Source: Saprospirales bacterium
Lineage (GTDB): Bacteria > Bacteroidota > Bacteroidia > Chitinophagales > Saprospiraceae
Direction of reading: 5' to 3'
DNA: 64,000 bases
Assembly: GCA_007695035.1 (NCBI GenBank)
Contig: REEO01000034.1
Span: 37,098-101,097 of the forward strand
In this document: positions 46,532 through 55,233 of the stretch, one piece after another
Layout: every line of letters starts with the position of its first letter
Numbering within the stretch: position 1 is the stretch's first letter
Position numbers and translations under genes: made by a program
The notes under the pieces: generated by a model
What the model saw: the letters and a program-made list of their open reading frames with translations, nothing else
What the model was told of the DNA's origin: nothing
Databases searched by the model: none

Positions 46532-46562
46532 TATCCTGATAAAAGCTTATAGTTGTTTTCAT

Positions 46563-49500
46563 ATGAAGAAAATTTTACCGATTTCTCAAATTGTAGCTTC
46601 GCTTGTTCTCATTTTTTGCAATCAGTTGGCTTTCGGGTCCCCGCAGCATTACAAACATGGATTAACCTCAGATATTCCTGTTTTTCAACCTTTTCACACC
46701 TCAGAAAAACTCGAACGGAATGCCGATTTGCTGACCGGGGTTGTGAAAAATGGTTACCTGTTGCAGTGGGATCGGCGAGAAATTGAAGACATTTTTGAAC
46801 GCAATGAGAGAGAAATAAAACTCCTACTGTCGCTTCCGGGTGAAAGAGAGATGGTATTGGAGGTCGAGGAGCGGCATTTGTTTTCAGGCGGGCACCCAAA
46901 TATATTCCTCGCTTCAAATCCAAACGAAGCGGTGGGCGATTTCAAAGCGCGCTTTTTCAAGGGTAAGGTTGAAGGAAGTGAAAACTCCCTGGTTGGGGTA
47001 TCTGTCTTTGAGGAAGAGTTGGTCGCTTTTATTTTTGTGGATGGAGAGCACTATTCCATCGCCCGTCTGCGCAGTAAAAAAGATGGAGCTCACATAATGT
47101 ACCGGGAAAGTGAGTTGCTCCAATCCAATACTGCTCAATGCTTCTATGATGAAGAAAAACACAAAGTGAATGAGGGGCACCATGGCACCCACAGATTGGT
47201 TGACAGCAGCAATTGCGTGACAATTTACGTGGAGGCCAACTACGACATTTATGTGAATAAAGGATCGGTAAATGCAGCAGCAGCATATGTACTTGGAGCT
47301 TTCAATCAAGTGTCCATCCTGTATGATATGGAAGATATTGATCTGACCGTTTCCGAACTTTTGATTTGGGATGAGCCGAGCCCTTACAATGGCCCCGGTG
47401 CCAGCCAGTATTTGGTCCAGTTCAGAACTTATCTCAATGGCAACTTTAACGGCGATCTCGCGCACCTCGTTGGATTCGGAGGTGGTGGAGGTGTAGCGTA
47501 CTTAAATGTTTTGTGCTCCAGTTTGTGGGGAGTAGCCTACAGCGGTATTGCAGCCAGCTACAATGATGTACCTGTTTACAGTTGGACGGTCATGGTGATA
47601 GCGCATGAAATCGGGCACAATCTCGGTTCTCCTCATACCCACGCTTGTGCCTGGAATGGAAATAATACCGCCATTGATGGTTGCGGTCCGGAGGCTGGTT
47701 ACTCCGAGGGTTGTGATGGCCCATTACCTTCCGGTGGTACTGTAATGAGCTATTGCCATTTGGTGGGAAATGTTGGAATAGACCTTTCCCTGGGATTCGG
47801 TCCTCAACCTGGGGATTTGATGAGGAACAATGTGTACAGTGCTTCCTGCCTGGACGATTGTGAACCGGTTACGGACGATGCCGGAATTATTGCATTGGCC
47901 TCCCCTGATGGCTTGATTTGTGAGACCAGTATAGTGCCGGAGATCACCCTTTTTAACTTTGGGGTTAACCAGATCGATTCGGTGTGGATTTTTTACCAGA
48001 TCCATCAAATGCCGAAAGACAGCTTTCACTGGACCGGCAGTTTGCAGCCGTTTTCGTCCAAGAATGTGGAGTTGCCACCTGTCAACGCCAATTTTGGTCA
48101 AAACGAGGTGCTGGCCTACACTACTTTGCCAAATGGTCAGACCGACTCAAATCCCGAAAATGATACACTTGGCAGTCAGTTTTATGTAGGCTCCAATTCG
48201 CTCACCCTTCAAATTGTCCTTGATCAATATCCAAATGAAACCACCTGGTTTCTTGAGAAAAGCGGTACACCGGTATTATCAGGAGGTCCATACGGGGGCT
48301 ATAGCAATGGAGATACAGTGACTTATAACTTTTGCACTGTTTCAGGCTGTTATCTCTTTACTATTTTAGACAGCTTCGGTGACGGTATATGCTGCCTGTA
48401 CGGTGAGGGTTCGTATCAACTCATCGACAATAACACTGGTGACACTTTGGCAATTGGTGGTGAATTTGGATTTATCGACACTGCCTCCTTTTGTCTGGAT
48501 GCTCCATTCCTGGCTGAGATCATCCTTGGAAATGATGTGGAATGCGGACAAGAAAGCAATGGATCGGCAATTGCTCAAGCCATTGGTGGTTCGGGGTCTT
48601 ACTCTTTCCACTGGAGCAATGGGTCGCAGGACTCCATAGCAGACCAACTTTCGGAAGGACTATACTTTCTTACCGCAACGGATGGAGTCGATACAATTGT
48701 CGATTCAGTTTATATTGAGGATCCCAATTCCATATGGTATGCTGACAACGATGGTGATGGGTTTGGAAATCCACTGGACAGCATCATTGCCTGTGAGCAA
48801 CCCACAGGATACGTTGACAACAATCTGGATTGCGACGATACCGATCCCGATGTCAATCCCGATGCCGTGGAAGTATGTGACGGAATAGACAACAATTGCG
48901 ACGGGAATATAGATTTTGGTATCCCGCCTGCCGCGGTCTGTCAGGATGCATCTATATACATTGACTCCTCGGGAGTGGCCCACCTTCACGCCTGGGAAAT
49001 TGACGGTGGATCTTACGATACCTGCGGGATAGAAATGACAATGGTTTCCGATTCAGAGTTTGATTGCCACCAAATTGGGGTTCATGAAGTTCAACTTATG
49101 GTTTTTGACGCTGCAGACAGATCTGATACTTGTACTTCTGAGGTGACAGTTATCGATAATCTGGCGCCTGTACTGGTCTGTAAAAATGCGACAGTCCAGA
49201 TTGAGACCGGAGATAATCCCGTGCAGATTGATGCCCAAATGTTTGACGACGGCAGCTGGGACAATTGCGACAGTTTTTCATTGGACTACAATGGACCGAT
49301 GGAGGTGGATTGTCTGGATGCCGGTTCGCATGATGTAGAACTAACCGCAACCGATGCATCCGGCAATGAAAGTACTTGCGCAGTGCAACTGCATGTATGG
49401 TGTGCTGATGTTTCTCATCAAATCTCCGGAACTATTGAAGTGGAGAGTGGATTTGAACTGGAGGGTGTAGATGTAGGAGTGAGTGGATTTGTCGATTCAA

Positions 49501-50633
49501 CTGTTCAAACCAATTCTGACGGGGTTTACTCAATCACCCTGCCGACCGGGTTTAATTACGAAATCGCCCCCTCCCTCGACGCCATGAATACCAATGGACT
49601 TACAACCTTGAATCTAATCCTGATCCAACGGCACATTCTCGGGATTCAGGAATTGGGGAGCCCCTACAAGATCATCGCTGCCGATGTGAACATGGACGAT
49701 CAGGTGAGTACCATAGACCTGGTGATACTACAGTCTTATATTCTCGGTTCGATCAATGAATTATCACACGGTATTTCGTGGAGGTTTTTGCCGGCAGACT
49801 ATGTCTTTTCCGATCCTTCCTCTCCTTTTTTGGATGACTGGCCGGAAGAGAGGTTGTACGACACCCTCAGTCAGGATCAATTGGAACAGGACTGGATAGG
49901 AATAAAGATAGGGGATGTAAATGACGGTGTCAGCTCATCCGGAATCAGGACAGGTGATCGGGATTTTGTTTTCGAAATTTCTACAGAGAGCTATCTCAAT
50001 AATGAAGAGTTAAAGTACTCCTTTTACCCGGAAACCTCCGGGGAAATCTACGGATTTCAACTCGAGATCAACTGGCTTGAAGATTGGCAGGAGGTACAAA
50101 TTGACAGGACTGGATCTCAATTGCCCGATTTCCACAAGGAGCATATTTTCAAAGACCGGGAAGAGGGGGTTGTCAGAATCAATTGGTGGAGTGATCGGGC
50201 CCTTTTCGTCCATTCGGATGTGGAGCTTTTCAGTTTGATTGTCCGAAAGGGTGAGAACCCCGATGCGGCTTTTCCAAAACTGAATCAGGAGTCTCGTCGG
50301 CTGGCCCCTCAGGTCTATGTTCGCAATTTGGAACCGAGAGGAATTGGGTTGCGGGAAAGGGCTGAAAGTGAGGCCCGGTTAAAATTGTATCAAAACCGCC
50401 CCAATCCCCTTGCAGACAAAACAACTATTGCCTTTGAACTACCCGATCCGATGCATTTCGAAATGGAGGTTTTTGACAACGATGGACGCGTCCTGTTCAG
50501 GCGCCAGGGAAATGGATTCGAGGGCCTCAATTATATCCGGCTGGATATGAGTGATTTTCCGGCAGGAATTTACCATTATCGCCTGAGCACTGATATCGGT
50601 GAGAAAACGCGACAAATGATTTTGGTGGAATAA
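46563..50633 (+). CDS. Secreted reprolysin-like zinc metalloprotease with SprB, MopE-like, dockerin-like and T9SS domains
   Basis: A 1356-residue exported protease. Signal peptide 1-25; prodomain-like region about 40-200. The M12B-type catalytic domain has His348-Glu349-x-x-His352-x5-His358 (HEIGHNLGSPH) and a Met-turn (TVMSYCH) further on. A CARDB-like beta domain follows, then a SprB-type repeat (around 660-725). A Ca-binding MopE-like motif comes next (YADNDGDGFGNP, VCDGIDNNCDGNID). Two HYR-like units resemble those in the giant protein (VCQDASIYIDSSG, VCKNATVQIETG). The dockerin-like block (LILIQRHILGIQ, IAADVNMDDQVSTIDLVILQ) is closely related to that of the giant protein. The C-terminus is a type A T9SS sorting domain (LYQNRPNPLADKTTIAFEL to MILVE). 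A degradative extracellular protease is the best call; the substrate is unknown. Confidence 0.93.
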   Translation: MKKILPISQIVASLVLIFCNQLAFGSPQHYKHGLTSDIPVFQPFHTSEKLERNADLLTGVVKNGYLLQWDRREIEDIFERNEREIKLLLSLPGEREMVLEVEERHLFSGGHPNIFLASNPNEAVGDFKARFFKGKVEGSENSLVGVSVFEEELVAFIFVDGEHYSIARLRSKKDGAHIMYRESELLQSNTAQCFYDEEKHKVNEGHHGTHRLVDSSNCVTIYVEANYDIYVNKGSVNAAAAYVLGAFNQVSILYDMEDIDLTVSELLIWDEPSPYNGPGASQYLVQFRTYLNGNFNGDLAHLVGFGGGGGVAYLNVLCSSLWGVAYSGIAASYNDVPVYSWTVMVIAHEIGHNLGSPHTHACAWNGNNTAIDGCGPEAGYSEGCDGPLPSGGTVMSYCHLVGNVGIDLSLGFGPQPGDLMRNNVYSASCLDDCEPVTDDAGIIALASPDGLICETSIVPEITLFNFGVNQIDSVWIFYQIHQMPKDSFHWTGSLQPFSSKNVELPPVNANFGQNEVLAYTTLPNGQTDSNPENDTLGSQFYVGSNSLTLQIVLDQYPNETTWFLEKSGTPVLSGGPYGGYSNGDTVTYNFCTVSGCYLFTILDSFGDGICCLYGEGSYQLIDNNTGDTLAIGGEFGFIDTASFCLDAPFLAEIILGNDVECGQESNGSAIAQAIGGSGSYSFHWSNGSQDSIADQLSEGLYFLTATDGVDTIVDSVYIEDPNSIWYADNDGDGFGNPLDSIIACEQPTGYVDNNLDCDDTDPDVNPDAVEVCDGIDNNCDGNIDFGIPPAAVCQDASIYIDSSGVAHLHAWEIDGGSYDTCGIEMTMVSDSEFDCHQIGVHEVQLMVFDAADRSDTCTSEVTVIDNLAPVLVCKNATVQIETGDNPVQIDAQMFDDGSWDNCDSFSLDYNGPMEVDCLDAGSHDVELTATDASGNESTCAVQLHVWCADVSHQISGTIEVESGFELEGVDVGVSGFVDSTVQTNSDGVYSITLPTGFNYEIAPSLDAMNTNGLTTLNLILIQRHILGIQELGSPYKIIAADVNMDDQVSTIDLVILQSYILGSINELSHGISWRFLPADYVFSDPSSPFLDDWPEERLYDTLSQDQLEQDWIGIKIGDVNDGVSSSGIRTGDRDFVFEISTESYLNNEELKYSFYPETSGEIYGFQLEINWLEDWQEVQIDRTGSQLPDFHKEHIFKDREEGVVRINWWSDRALFVHSDVELFSLIVRKGENPDAAFPKLNQESRRLAPQVYVRNLEPRGIGLRERAESEARLKLYQNRPNPLADKTTIAFELPDPMHFEMEVFDNDGRVLFRRQGNGFEGLNYIRLDMSDFPAGIYHYRLSTDIGEKTRQMILVE

Positions 50634-51087
50634 GCAGTTGCATAGCCAACGCTTTATTACAATTTCAAGGGATCTTTTTGCCAAAAATCTTCTTTTTGGG
50701 GCGTTGGTACTTGCATTGATTGATGTGGTTGACTGTTTACTTTCCACTGTTATTTCATTCCGGCACGCTTCACCATTCAATTGACATTTACAGCTCTCCG
50801 GAATATGAAATCCCCTTTTATACCTTCAATACTTTCATCACAAAGTCCTTTTGGTTAAACAGTTGTGATGTTATTGGTATGAATTTAATTGTTCTGACCT
50901 GTAAAAGCCTGCGTCACCGGGCAACTCTTAAGGTTTTCCTATTTTTATTTAAATAAATTTTAAAAAACTGGAGTGGATGTGCAACGTTTAAAGATTTCAT
51001 CGGGTCTTGCTTGAAGGGGCGGTCTCTCAAAAAACTCCATTAAAATAGTTGAGAGGTGCAATTTTATAATTTTTCAAACAGAGAATC
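50634..51087. other. AT-rich intergenic region
   Basis: A 454-base gap between two plus-strand genes. No consensus promoter was found, although the length and AT content suggest separate transcription of the next gene. The frame at 50720-50956 has no protein-like pattern. Confidence 0.5.
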
Positions 51088-53697
51088 ATGAAACAGACTC
51101 TACTCCTTCAGTCATTAAAGATTATTTTACTCCTGGCCATTTTGCCATATTACTCCTCGTCACATATTTTAGCAGAAGATGCAATGATTCTCCAACCTCC
51201 CATGAATGATGAATGCGAGGGTGCAGAAATCATCCAAACCGGCGTTGATTCCAGTGTCTGGTGTGGAGCGGGAACGAATATAAATGCGAGTCCTGCAGAC
51301 ATTGACCCCGACGATGTAGAAGTTTTGAATCCCTTTTTTTCGCAGTACATAATAGAAGCTGTAGACCCTGAAAGTGCAGCAGTTTGGTACGACATACCGA
51401 CAGATTCTGTCACTGGCCGAATGGACATTGAAGTGGTTTTTGACACCGCTGACACAGATGCACGGATAATTCTGCTTCAGGCGATTGATGGATGTGATAG
51501 CTTGCTCTTTATTCAAACAACCACGCCTAATTTAAGCGGTGAGATTTTTCTCGAACGTGAAAACATTGAACCCAATGCCGATTACAAGCTGCTCCTCTAT
51601 TCTTCGGAAAGCCAGGCAGGCGGTTTTGAATTGTGTGTCAACTTAAAGGCGCCCCTGTTTTGCGACAGGGACATTGTCAGCTATTACAATCACGCGGAAG
51701 TTCATTGCGGGATGGATGGACTTTTTGAATATTGCATTCAATTGGATGAACCGGTAATGCTTGAAACTTTCCCCGGATGTGATAGCTGTTGCTATATAAC
51801 CAATCCCCACTGGTTGGTTTTTCAGATCGGCCAGATACCCAATGACTTGCTGAACCTGCAAATAGAAGTGAGAGAGTGCATAAACAACCAGGGAGCCCAA
51901 ATAGCGCTTTATGAGCTGGGTAGTGATGTGAATTTCGACCCGACGGGCAGTGAGGATGGCCTACTTCCCACGGAGGATATGCTCCTATCGGACTGCGGTT
52001 ATGTAACGCACCCATTGAAAGGATATGTCGACTTTGAAGTAGACGGAGTGAGTGATGGATTGTACGGTCTACTTTTTACAGGGTGGGCCCAGGATCAGTG
52101 CCAGATTGTCATTCGCGAAGTTATGGAGGGGAGTGGACTCCCGTATATAGACAGTCTGGATGCACCTGTTTTGGATCGGAAGTTGGGTCCTTGGGATAAG
52201 GACTATAAAGTTTGCCCTGGTGCATTGGATGTTCCCTTTACGATTGTAGAGGAGGTGCACGGTGCTTATTCTTATATCTGGACCCTGGATGGCGAAGTAA
52301 TTGATGGTGTGGAAGGTCAGCAAGAAATATTTTTAGATTTTCCTGAAACCGGTGAATATGAGATTTGTGTTTTCGCTACCAACCACTGCGTAAGCTCTGA
52401 ATCCGATTGCGTAGAAATAGTTGTTCACCCTCTCGATCCTTTTATTTTACACGATACCATATGCATTCGGGAGACTTATGAGTGGGAAGGTTTATTTGGC
52501 CCAATAGGACCCGGATCGCTTGGACCGTTTACGTATGAAGGGGATACCGTATTTTTGGAAGAATCAATCAATTACTTCGGTTGTCCGATTGACGCAGAAT
52601 TGTATCTACATGTAGTTGGAGACAATTACCACAATCCCACTCACCGCAATGCAGTAATTTGTCAGGGAGAAACCTACTATATACCGGAAGAGGGACATCC
52701 TGAGGCCATACCGTTTAATGAAACAGGCATTTATGGCGAAATGCCGGACAGGGATGTGTTTATCACCCAGCAAGCTGCACCGGGAAGTTTGTACGAATGC
52801 GACAGCTTTTTTGTACTCGATCTGGCTGTTATTTCGCTAGATGTATTCGGCTTCCTGGAACATTGCGTTGATTCAGTTTTTACCTTATGTACAGAAGCTC
52901 CGGGTGTGGTCTTTTTGGATATGGGTGTGCATGAATTGGATACTGAATTCACCTGGGAGTGGGTGAGAAACAGCGATGGAGAAGTCCTGGCTTCAGGTGA
53001 TAATTCTGATGGCAACTTGATATGTGTAGATTTAAATATTACTGACTTTCTGGATCCGGTAGAAGAAAGTCTGCAATTCAAAATGAGCGCCAATATCGAG
53101 GGAGAGCCGATGCCGGCTGGTTGCGATTTTGAGGTCCCGTGGACCGTTATTCTCTCTAATTACATGCCAATGACCCCGGAGGTAGAGATAGAGGAGGTTT
53201 ACTATACAGATGAAACAATTTCCCTGGAAGTTAGCAATCCCCAATTTATCGATATCGATTACCAATGGACATTCAGCCGGGACCCCGATACCATAATTAC
53301 CCATTTCCACGGTGAATCACTGGATGTGGTCTTTTCTGAGCCTGGCAAGGTCGAGGTGTGCGTCAAGGGTATAAACGACTGCAGCTCGAGTGAAGCACAT
53401 TGTTTTGAGTTGGAAATAGACCAGGAGGTCACCGTACCCCCGACAGAGGAAAAAGACGTTCGCATCGAGTGGTTCCCCAATCCGGTCAAAGACCAATTAC
53501 ATATCCGATCTTCAACAGCCATTGGGGAAACTGAGATAAAGGTTTACGACATGCGGGGTTCGGTTGTGAAACAAAAAACAGTGGAGATCGGGGAGGAGTA
53601 CCAGCTCAATACGGCAGGATTATCGTCCGGTGTATATTTGATCAAACTCGTATATGAGGATGGCATAGCACGCCACATGATGGTCAAACAGGAATAG
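51088..53697 (+). CDS. T9SS-secreted protein with PKD-like domains (copy A)
   Basis: An 869-residue exported protein with no enzyme motif recognised. Signal peptide about 1-29. Residues 35-200 form a Cys-containing beta domain absent from the paralogue. A second beta domain follows (INNQGAQIALYELGSDVNFDPTG), then a PKD-like domain (YIWTLDGEVIDG, GEYEICVFATNHC) and unnamed Cys-rich beta modules. A second PKD-like domain (YQWTFSRDPDT, VEVCVKGINDC) leads to a type A T9SS sorting domain (WFPNPVKDQLHIRS to MMVKQE). Three blocks are almost unchanged in the paralogue at 55234: GHPEA plus FN(E/I)TGIYG, CDSFFVLDLAVI, and FTWEWVR. The gene is convergent with the B copy, and a terminator follows at 53781. 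Confidence 0.85.
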   Translation: MKQTLLLQSLKIILLLAILPYYSSSHILAEDAMILQPPMNDECEGAEIIQTGVDSSVWCGAGTNINASPADIDPDDVEVLNPFFSQYIIEAVDPESAAVWYDIPTDSVTGRMDIEVVFDTADTDARIILLQAIDGCDSLLFIQTTTPNLSGEIFLERENIEPNADYKLLLYSSESQAGGFELCVNLKAPLFCDRDIVSYYNHAEVHCGMDGLFEYCIQLDEPVMLETFPGCDSCCYITNPHWLVFQIGQIPNDLLNLQIEVRECINNQGAQIALYELGSDVNFDPTGSEDGLLPTEDMLLSDCGYVTHPLKGYVDFEVDGVSDGLYGLLFTGWAQDQCQIVIREVMEGSGLPYIDSLDAPVLDRKLGPWDKDYKVCPGALDVPFTIVEEVHGAYSYIWTLDGEVIDGVEGQQEIFLDFPETGEYEICVFATNHCVSSESDCVEIVVHPLDPFILHDTICIRETYEWEGLFGPIGPGSLGPFTYEGDTVFLEESINYFGCPIDAELYLHVVGDNYHNPTHRNAVICQGETYYIPEEGHPEAIPFNETGIYGEMPDRDVFITQQAAPGSLYECDSFFVLDLAVISLDVFGFLEHCVDSVFTLCTEAPGVVFLDMGVHELDTEFTWEWVRNSDGEVLASGDNSDGNLICVDLNITDFLDPVEESLQFKMSANIEGEPMPAGCDFEVPWTVILSNYMPMTPEVEIEEVYYTDETISLEVSNPQFIDIDYQWTFSRDPDTIITHFHGESLDVVFSEPGKVEVCVKGINDCSSSEAHCFELEIDQEVTVPPTEEKDVRIEWFPNPVKDQLHIRSSTAIGETEIKVYDMRGSVVKQKTVEIGEEYQLNTAGLSSGVYLIKLVYEDGIARHMMVKQE

Positions 53698-53780
53698 AGT
53701 TATTCATTGCTGTAGCTGGTTGGTTCGGCCAATTGCAAACGAACTGCCGGTTTTGTCAGGGAAAATTCCGCAGTGTAGCA

Positions 53781-53804
53781 CCTGCCTCAAGCAGGGATTT
53801 TTTT
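53781..53804 (+). terminator. Intrinsic terminator after copy A
   Basis: CCTGC (53781-53785), loop CTCAA, GCAGG (53791-53795), then GATTTTTTT. It is 84 bases after the stop codon. Confidence 0.6.
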
Positions 53805-53914
53805 AGATCCAGGTGCAAATCAGTTGAGATTCTAAACTCAGCCTGAGAATCCTGAGGCAGAGGATGGTGGGTTCATCCCCAACTATAGTACCCAAAATCC
53901 TTCCGGCTTTCCAA

Positions 53915-55099
53915 TCAATGAATGCTGAGTTTTCCCCGTAGGCTTTTTTCTCCGAAGGACAATTGGTAGATGTACGTTCCCGGCCTCAAATTTTCTATGG
54001 AAAGTGCTTCATGTCTTGAGAGAGTAGCTCTTTGTAAGACTTTGCCACTCATGTCAAAGATTATCACATCCATCCTTTCTGCTACTTCTTCCCAGTCAAA
54101 GTACACTGCATCGCTTGCAGGAACGGGATAGACAGAAAAGCCTATTTTTTGAAGATCACCGGTTGAGCTGGGCTGTAGTTCGGAGTAGTAATACGTTTCT
54201 CTTTCCAACAGGAGTCCCGGCTGAAAAAATAAATCTTCAGTATTGCTTACAAGCAATTTGTTGACCACCTGGTCAAATGGAAGGTCAGTAAGATAGAATT
54301 CACCCGGACTCCAGACATCGCGCATCAACACATCGTTATTGTATTCGTAATTGTTTGCAAATACGGCTGTCCACTCGCCCTCCTCAAACTGAAAGTGGAT
54401 GATTTCCCGGACGGGATTTTCGTTGTCATCGTATTCAAAGGCATTTAAGAAATTGGGCACCCATTCGTCGGAAAAGGAATCGTAGAGTGATGAAACCTGC
54501 TCAATGACTCTGTCCGCATCGTTGTATGAAAACTCCTCATGAGAATACATTTCGAAAGTGTCCTGGTTGTTAACCCGATAAATCACTTCCTCAATTAAAT
54601 TTTCTCTGTCGTTGTACTCGTTTTCAGTTCTGTATATTTCCCTCCAGTTATTATTCGATTGGATGTAAACTTCACTTGATCGCACGATCGGATTTCCCTC
54701 GTCGTCGTAAGTAATCAATAACCGGGAATCATCCACCCACTCCTGTTGGCTCACACTCCAGGAAAATCCAAACTGCGCGGTGAGTAGATCCTCATCGTTG
54801 TACTTAAATTCCTCGAAAAAGGTGGGCACCCAGTCTCCCTGACTGATGGACCAGGAGTAGATCGTTGTCGTTTCTACCTGGCCTGTTGCAATGTAAGTGA
54901 GGTTGAATCTCAATTCATTGCGCCATTGCTGACTGCCGTTTCGCCATTCAGAAATGATTTGCTCGATGAGATCTCCGTTGGAATTGTACTGATAGGTATA
55001 CCGGGTAGGCCTTTGCCAGGATTGGTTGCTTTCGCTGAGATCTGTCACTGTCCAATATTTTAACACTTCAGTCCTAAATCGTTTGTTTTTTCCTAACAA
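53915..55099 (-). CDS. T9SS-tagged YD-like repeat protein lacking export signal (copy B, probably 5'-truncated)
   Basis: A 394-residue product that matches the C-terminal three-quarters of the 513-residue protein at 57613-59154. It consists of repeats of about 40-50 residues around a Y-(N/D)-x-(N/D)-G/E-(N/D)-x-(I/L) core (YQYNSNGDLIEQII, FEYDDNENPVREII). These recall the YD repeats of RHS-type proteins but carry no toxin region. A type A sorting domain ends it (VYPVPASDAVYFDW to GKLSIH). The only start is TTG at 55099, and there is no signal peptide. The paralogue's first 80-130 residues have no counterpart here. Without a Sec signal the T9SS domain would be useless, so this is likely a decayed gene or misses a spliced-off 5' part. 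The frame itself is intact. Confidence 0.7.
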   Translation of the reverse strand: MLGKNKRFRTEVLKYWTVTDLSESNQSWQRPTRYTYQYNSNGDLIEQIISEWRNGSQQWRNELRFNLTYIATGQVETTTIYSWSISQGDWVPTFFEEFKYNDEDLLTAQFGFSWSVSQQEWVDDSRLLITYDDEGNPIVRSSEVYIQSNNNWREIYRTENEYNDRENLIEEVIYRVNNQDTFEMYSHEEFSYNDADRVIEQVSSLYDSFSDEWVPNFLNAFEYDDNENPVREIIHFQFEEGEWTAVFANNYEYNNDVLMRDVWSPGEFYLTDLPFDQVVNKLLVSNTEDLFFQPGLLLERETYYYSELQPSSTGDLQKIGFSVYPVPASDAVYFDWEEVAERMDVIIFDMSGKVLQRATLSRHEALSIENLRPGTYIYQLSFGEKSLRGKLSIH

Positions 55100-55233
55100 A
55101 TTATTATTTTTGGATTGGGAAATACATCCGGTTCAGCAGCAAGCCCTGTCATTAATGATAATTAGCTTATTTGATAGCGGTTTATCACGAACGCTTGAGA
55201 TAATCTTTTCACTTAAAATTATAAAAAGCCATC

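Larger units (their letters stand above)
46130..46562. other. Intergenic region carrying two divergent promoters
   Basis: A 433-base gap with no gene. It holds one consensus promoter for each flanking gene (annotated separately). The only frame (46312-46539, plus) has no start signal or protein-like features. Confidence 0.6.

Noticed and set aside
46312..46539. 75-residue plus-strand frame before the metalloprotease
   Set aside because: AT-rich, overlaps the promoter for the next gene and shows no protein-like composition.
50720..50956. 78-residue plus-strand frame between two T9SS genes
   Set aside because: No ribosome-binding or promoter context, and composition typical of translated AT-rich spacer.
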